The notes under the pieces: model-generated | The model's input: only the letters and a program-made list of their open reading frames with translations | Database searches by the model: none | What the model was told of the DNA's origin: nothing | DNA from: Gammaproteobacteria bacterium | GTDB lineage: Bacteria; Pseudomonadota; Gammaproteobacteria; Burkholderiales; Nitrosomonadaceae | Length of the DNA: 64,000 nt | Direction: 5' to 3' | Assembly (NCBI GenBank): GCA_015709615.1 | Contig: CP054179.1 | Location: 62,001 to 126,000, forward strand | Made by a program: the position numbers and the translations under genes | In this document: positions 62,136 through 64,000 of the stretch, one piece after another | How positions within the stretch are numbered: the first letter of the stretch is position 1 | Layout: the number at the start of each line of letters is the position of its first letter

Positions 62136-62462
62136 TCAGAAGGGTAGTTTGAATCCCGGCGGCAGACCCATTCCACTGGTCAGAGCCGACATTTTTTCCT
62201 GCGTGGTCGTTTCGACTTTGCGCACGGCATCGTTGAAAGCCGCTGCTATCAAGTCTTCCAGCATTTCCTTATCGTCGCCGATCAGGCTGCTGTCGATGCT
62301 GACGCGTTTGACGTCATGACGGCAGGTCATCGTGACTTTAACCATACCCGCACCCGATTGGCCTTCCACTTCGATGCTGGCAAGATTTTCCTGCATTTTG
62401 CGCATGTTTTCCTGCATCATCTGCGCTTGCTTCATCATGTTGCCGAGGTTACCTTTCATCAT
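62136..62462 (-). CDS. ybaB: YbaB/EbfC nucleoid-associated protein
   Basis: 108 residues. GNLGNMMKQAQMMQENMRKMQE coiled-coil start and VKVTMTCRHDVKRVSID are characteristic of this small DNA-binding dimer. It follows dnaX by 11 bases on the same strand, the conserved dnaX-ybaB arrangement. Confidence 0.95.
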   Translation of the reverse strand: MMKGNLGNMMKQAQMMQENMRKMQENLASIEVEGQSGAGMVKVTMTCRHDVKRVSIDSSLIGDDKEMLEDLIAAAFNDAVRKVETTTQEKMSALTSGMGLPPGFKLPF

Positions 62463-62473
62463 TGTTCTCTCCT

Positions 62474-64000
62474 TTATTTTTCTATGGGTTTTATTGAAGA
62501 AACGATCAATTTTGCATCGAACTGCTCGATCAATTCTTGCACCACCGGATCCGTTTCAATCGCTGCGATGGCTTGCGCCTGTTTTTCTTCTTCTTCACGT
62601 TGCTGCAATGCCACCGGGGTGAGTCCGGTGATGCTGCCGACGGAAAAATTCAGTGCCACGGGCTTGCCGAAATAAGTGTGCAGCGCCGCTTGAATTTTAT
62701 CCTGATATTTCTTATCCAGCAGGTGCTTATGCACATCGGGCACGCATAATTCGATTTTTTCCCCAGTCAGGGTTTTGGCTTCGCTGTGTTGCGCCAGCAT
62801 TTTCGCCATGCCGGTCAGTTTCAGTTGCTGGCTCAATTGCGGCCAATCAAGGGTGGAAGCGGGTGCGGCGGGAGCGGGGGAAGCGGCGGATTGCGCTGTT
62901 GCCGTTTGCGGTTTATTTTCCTCAGGACCGGCCGGTGTGAAACTTGCCCGCGCGGTTTGCGGCGGTTGCCGGTTTGCCGTCAAATCATCCGGCATAAACG
63001 TCAGCATGCGCAACAAAGTCATGGTGAAACCGGCGTATTCATCGGGCGCCAAGCTCAGATCGCTGCGTCCGTGCAATGCAATCTGGTAAAACAATTGCAC
63101 GTCATCGGGCGGCAAGGTTTTTGCCAGCGCGAAAATGCGCGCATATTCCGGTGTATCGCCGCTGATCGCTTGCGGCACTGTTTGCGCCAGCGCGATGCGA
63201 TGCAGCAGAGCGGCCAGTTCTTGCAATGCGGCTTCGAATGAAAGGCACTGCGCCTCCATTTCGTCCGCCAGCGACATGAGCTGTGCGCCATCTTTCCGCG
63301 CCAGTGCTTCGAGCAGATCGAACAGATAGCCTTGATCAATGATGCCGAGCATTTCGCGCACACCCGCTTCCTCGATGCTGCCTTCACCGAAGGCGATGGC
63401 TTGATCCAATAGACTGAGTGCATCGCGCATGCTGCCTTGTGCGGCGCGAGCGATTAATTGCAACGATACCGCATCGCTGGGGATTTCTTCCTGCGCCAGG
63501 ATATTTTTGAGATGCCCGGCGATTTGCGCCGGCGGAATTTGCTTCAAATTGAATTGCAGACAGCGCGACAACACCGTGACCGGGATTTTTTGCGGATCGG
63601 TGGTCGCCAAGACGAATTTGACATGCTCCGGCGGCTCTTCCAATGTTTTCAGCATGGCGTTGAACGCCGATTTCGACAGCATGTGCACTTCGTCGATGAT
63701 GTAAATCTTGAAGCGCGCGCTGGTCGGCGCGTATAGCGCATTTTCAAGCAGTTCGCGCATGTTGTCGACTTGCGTGTTGGACGCCGCATCCAGTTCGATC
63801 AGATCAATGAAACTGCCGCTATCGATTTGCAGGCACGCCGCGCAAGCGCCGCAGGGGGCGGCGGTTACGCCGGTTTCGCAGTTGAGCGACTTGGCCAGGA
63901 TGCGGGCGATGGTGGTTTTGCCGACGCCGCGCGTGCCGGTGAACAAATACGCATGGTGCAAGCGGTTTTGTTCAAGCGCATTGGTCAGCGCTCTGACCAC
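62474..64000 (-). CDS. dnaX: DNA polymerase III subunits tau/gamma, partial
   Basis: 508 residues present; the extreme N-terminus lies beyond the right edge. AAA+ clamp-loader subunit: Walker A GTRGVGKTT, zinc cysteines around CGACAACLQ, Walker B IDEVHMLS, sensor 1 LATTDPQKIP and SRC arginine finger. After domain III comes an Ala/Pro-rich linker and a tau C-terminal domain. I see no clear A-rich frameshift signal for gamma. In an operon with ybaB. Confidence 0.95.
   Translation of the reverse strand: MVRALTNALEQNRLHHAYLFTGTRGVGKTTIARILAKSLNCETGVTAAPCGACAACLQIDSGSFIDLIELDAASNTQVDNMRELLENALYAPTSARFKIYIIDEVHMLSKSAFNAMLKTLEEPPEHVKFVLATTDPQKIPVTVLSRCLQFNLKQIPPAQIAGHLKNILAQEEIPSDAVSLQLIARAAQGSMRDALSLLDQAIAFGEGSIEEAGVREMLGIIDQGYLFDLLEALARKDGAQLMSLADEMEAQCLSFEAALQELAALLHRIALAQTVPQAISGDTPEYARIFALAKTLPPDDVQLFYQIALHGRSDLSLAPDEYAGFTMTLLRMLTFMPDDLTANRQPPQTARASFTPAGPEENKPQTATAQSAASPAPAAPASTLDWPQLSQQLKLTGMAKMLAQHSEAKTLTGEKIELCVPDVHKHLLDKKYQDKIQAALHTYFGKPVALNFSVGSITGLTPVALQQREEEEKQAQAIAAIETDPVVQELIEQFDAKLIVSSIKPIEK

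Noticed and set aside
1..64000. tRNA, rRNA, prophage or CRISPR array
   Set aside because: No cloverleaf with CCA-end motifs, rRNA-like segment, phage structural gene or regular repeat-spacer array was seen by eye; a tRNAscan/Infernal run would settle the RNA part.

Overview
The window is a piece of a betaproteobacterial chromosome, most likely a Nitrosomonas-type ammonia oxidiser (Nitrosomonadaceae). This is inferred from the gene content and arrangement, not from a marker gene: a glycine-cleavage operon with split P-protein behind a glycine riboswitch, a c4-type cytochrome, rpe-gph-trpE, thiD-thiE-hemL, a PEP-CTERM protein, glutathione-dependent formaldehyde oxidation and formate-THF ligase. 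Base composition is moderate, with AT-richer accessory patches. Both ends cut genes: a TPR protein on the left and dnaX on the right.

Layout. 1-6.8 kb: TPR protein end, glycine riboswitch, then gcvT-gcvH-gcvPA-tpx-gcvPB and a PfkB-type kinase. 6.8-11.3 kb: an endonuclease/exonuclease/phosphatase-family protein, a two-receiver LuxR-type regulator behind a tiny overlapping leader ORF, and a membrane-anchored MutS-like ATPase. 11.4-22.1 kb: a MacAB-like exporter (adaptor, ATPase, FtsX permease); a 3.8 kb reverse-strand island with a secreted protein whose end is overwritten by an IS481-family element; then a second FtsX permease, a phosphate-type porin, a glutathione peroxidase and a HIRAN-like membrane protein. 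22.1-25.1 kb: secreted proteins (PEP-CTERM, matrixin-CARDB protease and partner). 25.4-27.6 kb: a SagB-type oxidoreductase, an EVE-like plus PD-(D/E)xK protein, and an MNT nucleotidyltransferase whose HEPN partner is a stub.

27.7-44.6 kb is mostly housekeeping: sucCD, a lipoprotein, a GIY-YIG protein between inverted repeat cores, PBP4, a CBS protein, rpe-gph-trpE, apaG, a tetrapyrrole-methylase-fold enzyme, gloA, rubredoxin, thiD-thiE, hemL, cytochrome c4, a SPOR-like protein, map, rph and rdgB. 44.6-56.4 kb: fhs, a shortened VapB, a lipoprotein gene split by an IS1595-family element with perfect 8 bp target duplication, a conserved small-gene pair, a phosphatase-adhC-fghA operon, an L,D-transpeptidase, tadA, prmB, two unknown AT-rich genes, a higA with an internal stop, and rluB. 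56.5-62.0 kb is one 1,824-residue RTX-repeat surface-type protein, followed by ybaB and dnaX.

Gene cooperation. One-carbon metabolism recurs: the glycine-cleavage operon, formate-THF ligase, and adhC/fghA, which turn formaldehyde into formate. The window also holds relics: three toxin-antitoxin fragments without partners, two IS-damaged genes, and three families of short inverted-repeat elements. No complete new multi-gene system is evident. The best novelty candidates are the EVE-like/PD-(D/E)xK protein at 26.1 kb and the island with the metallopeptidase-like protein at 14.4-18.2 kb.
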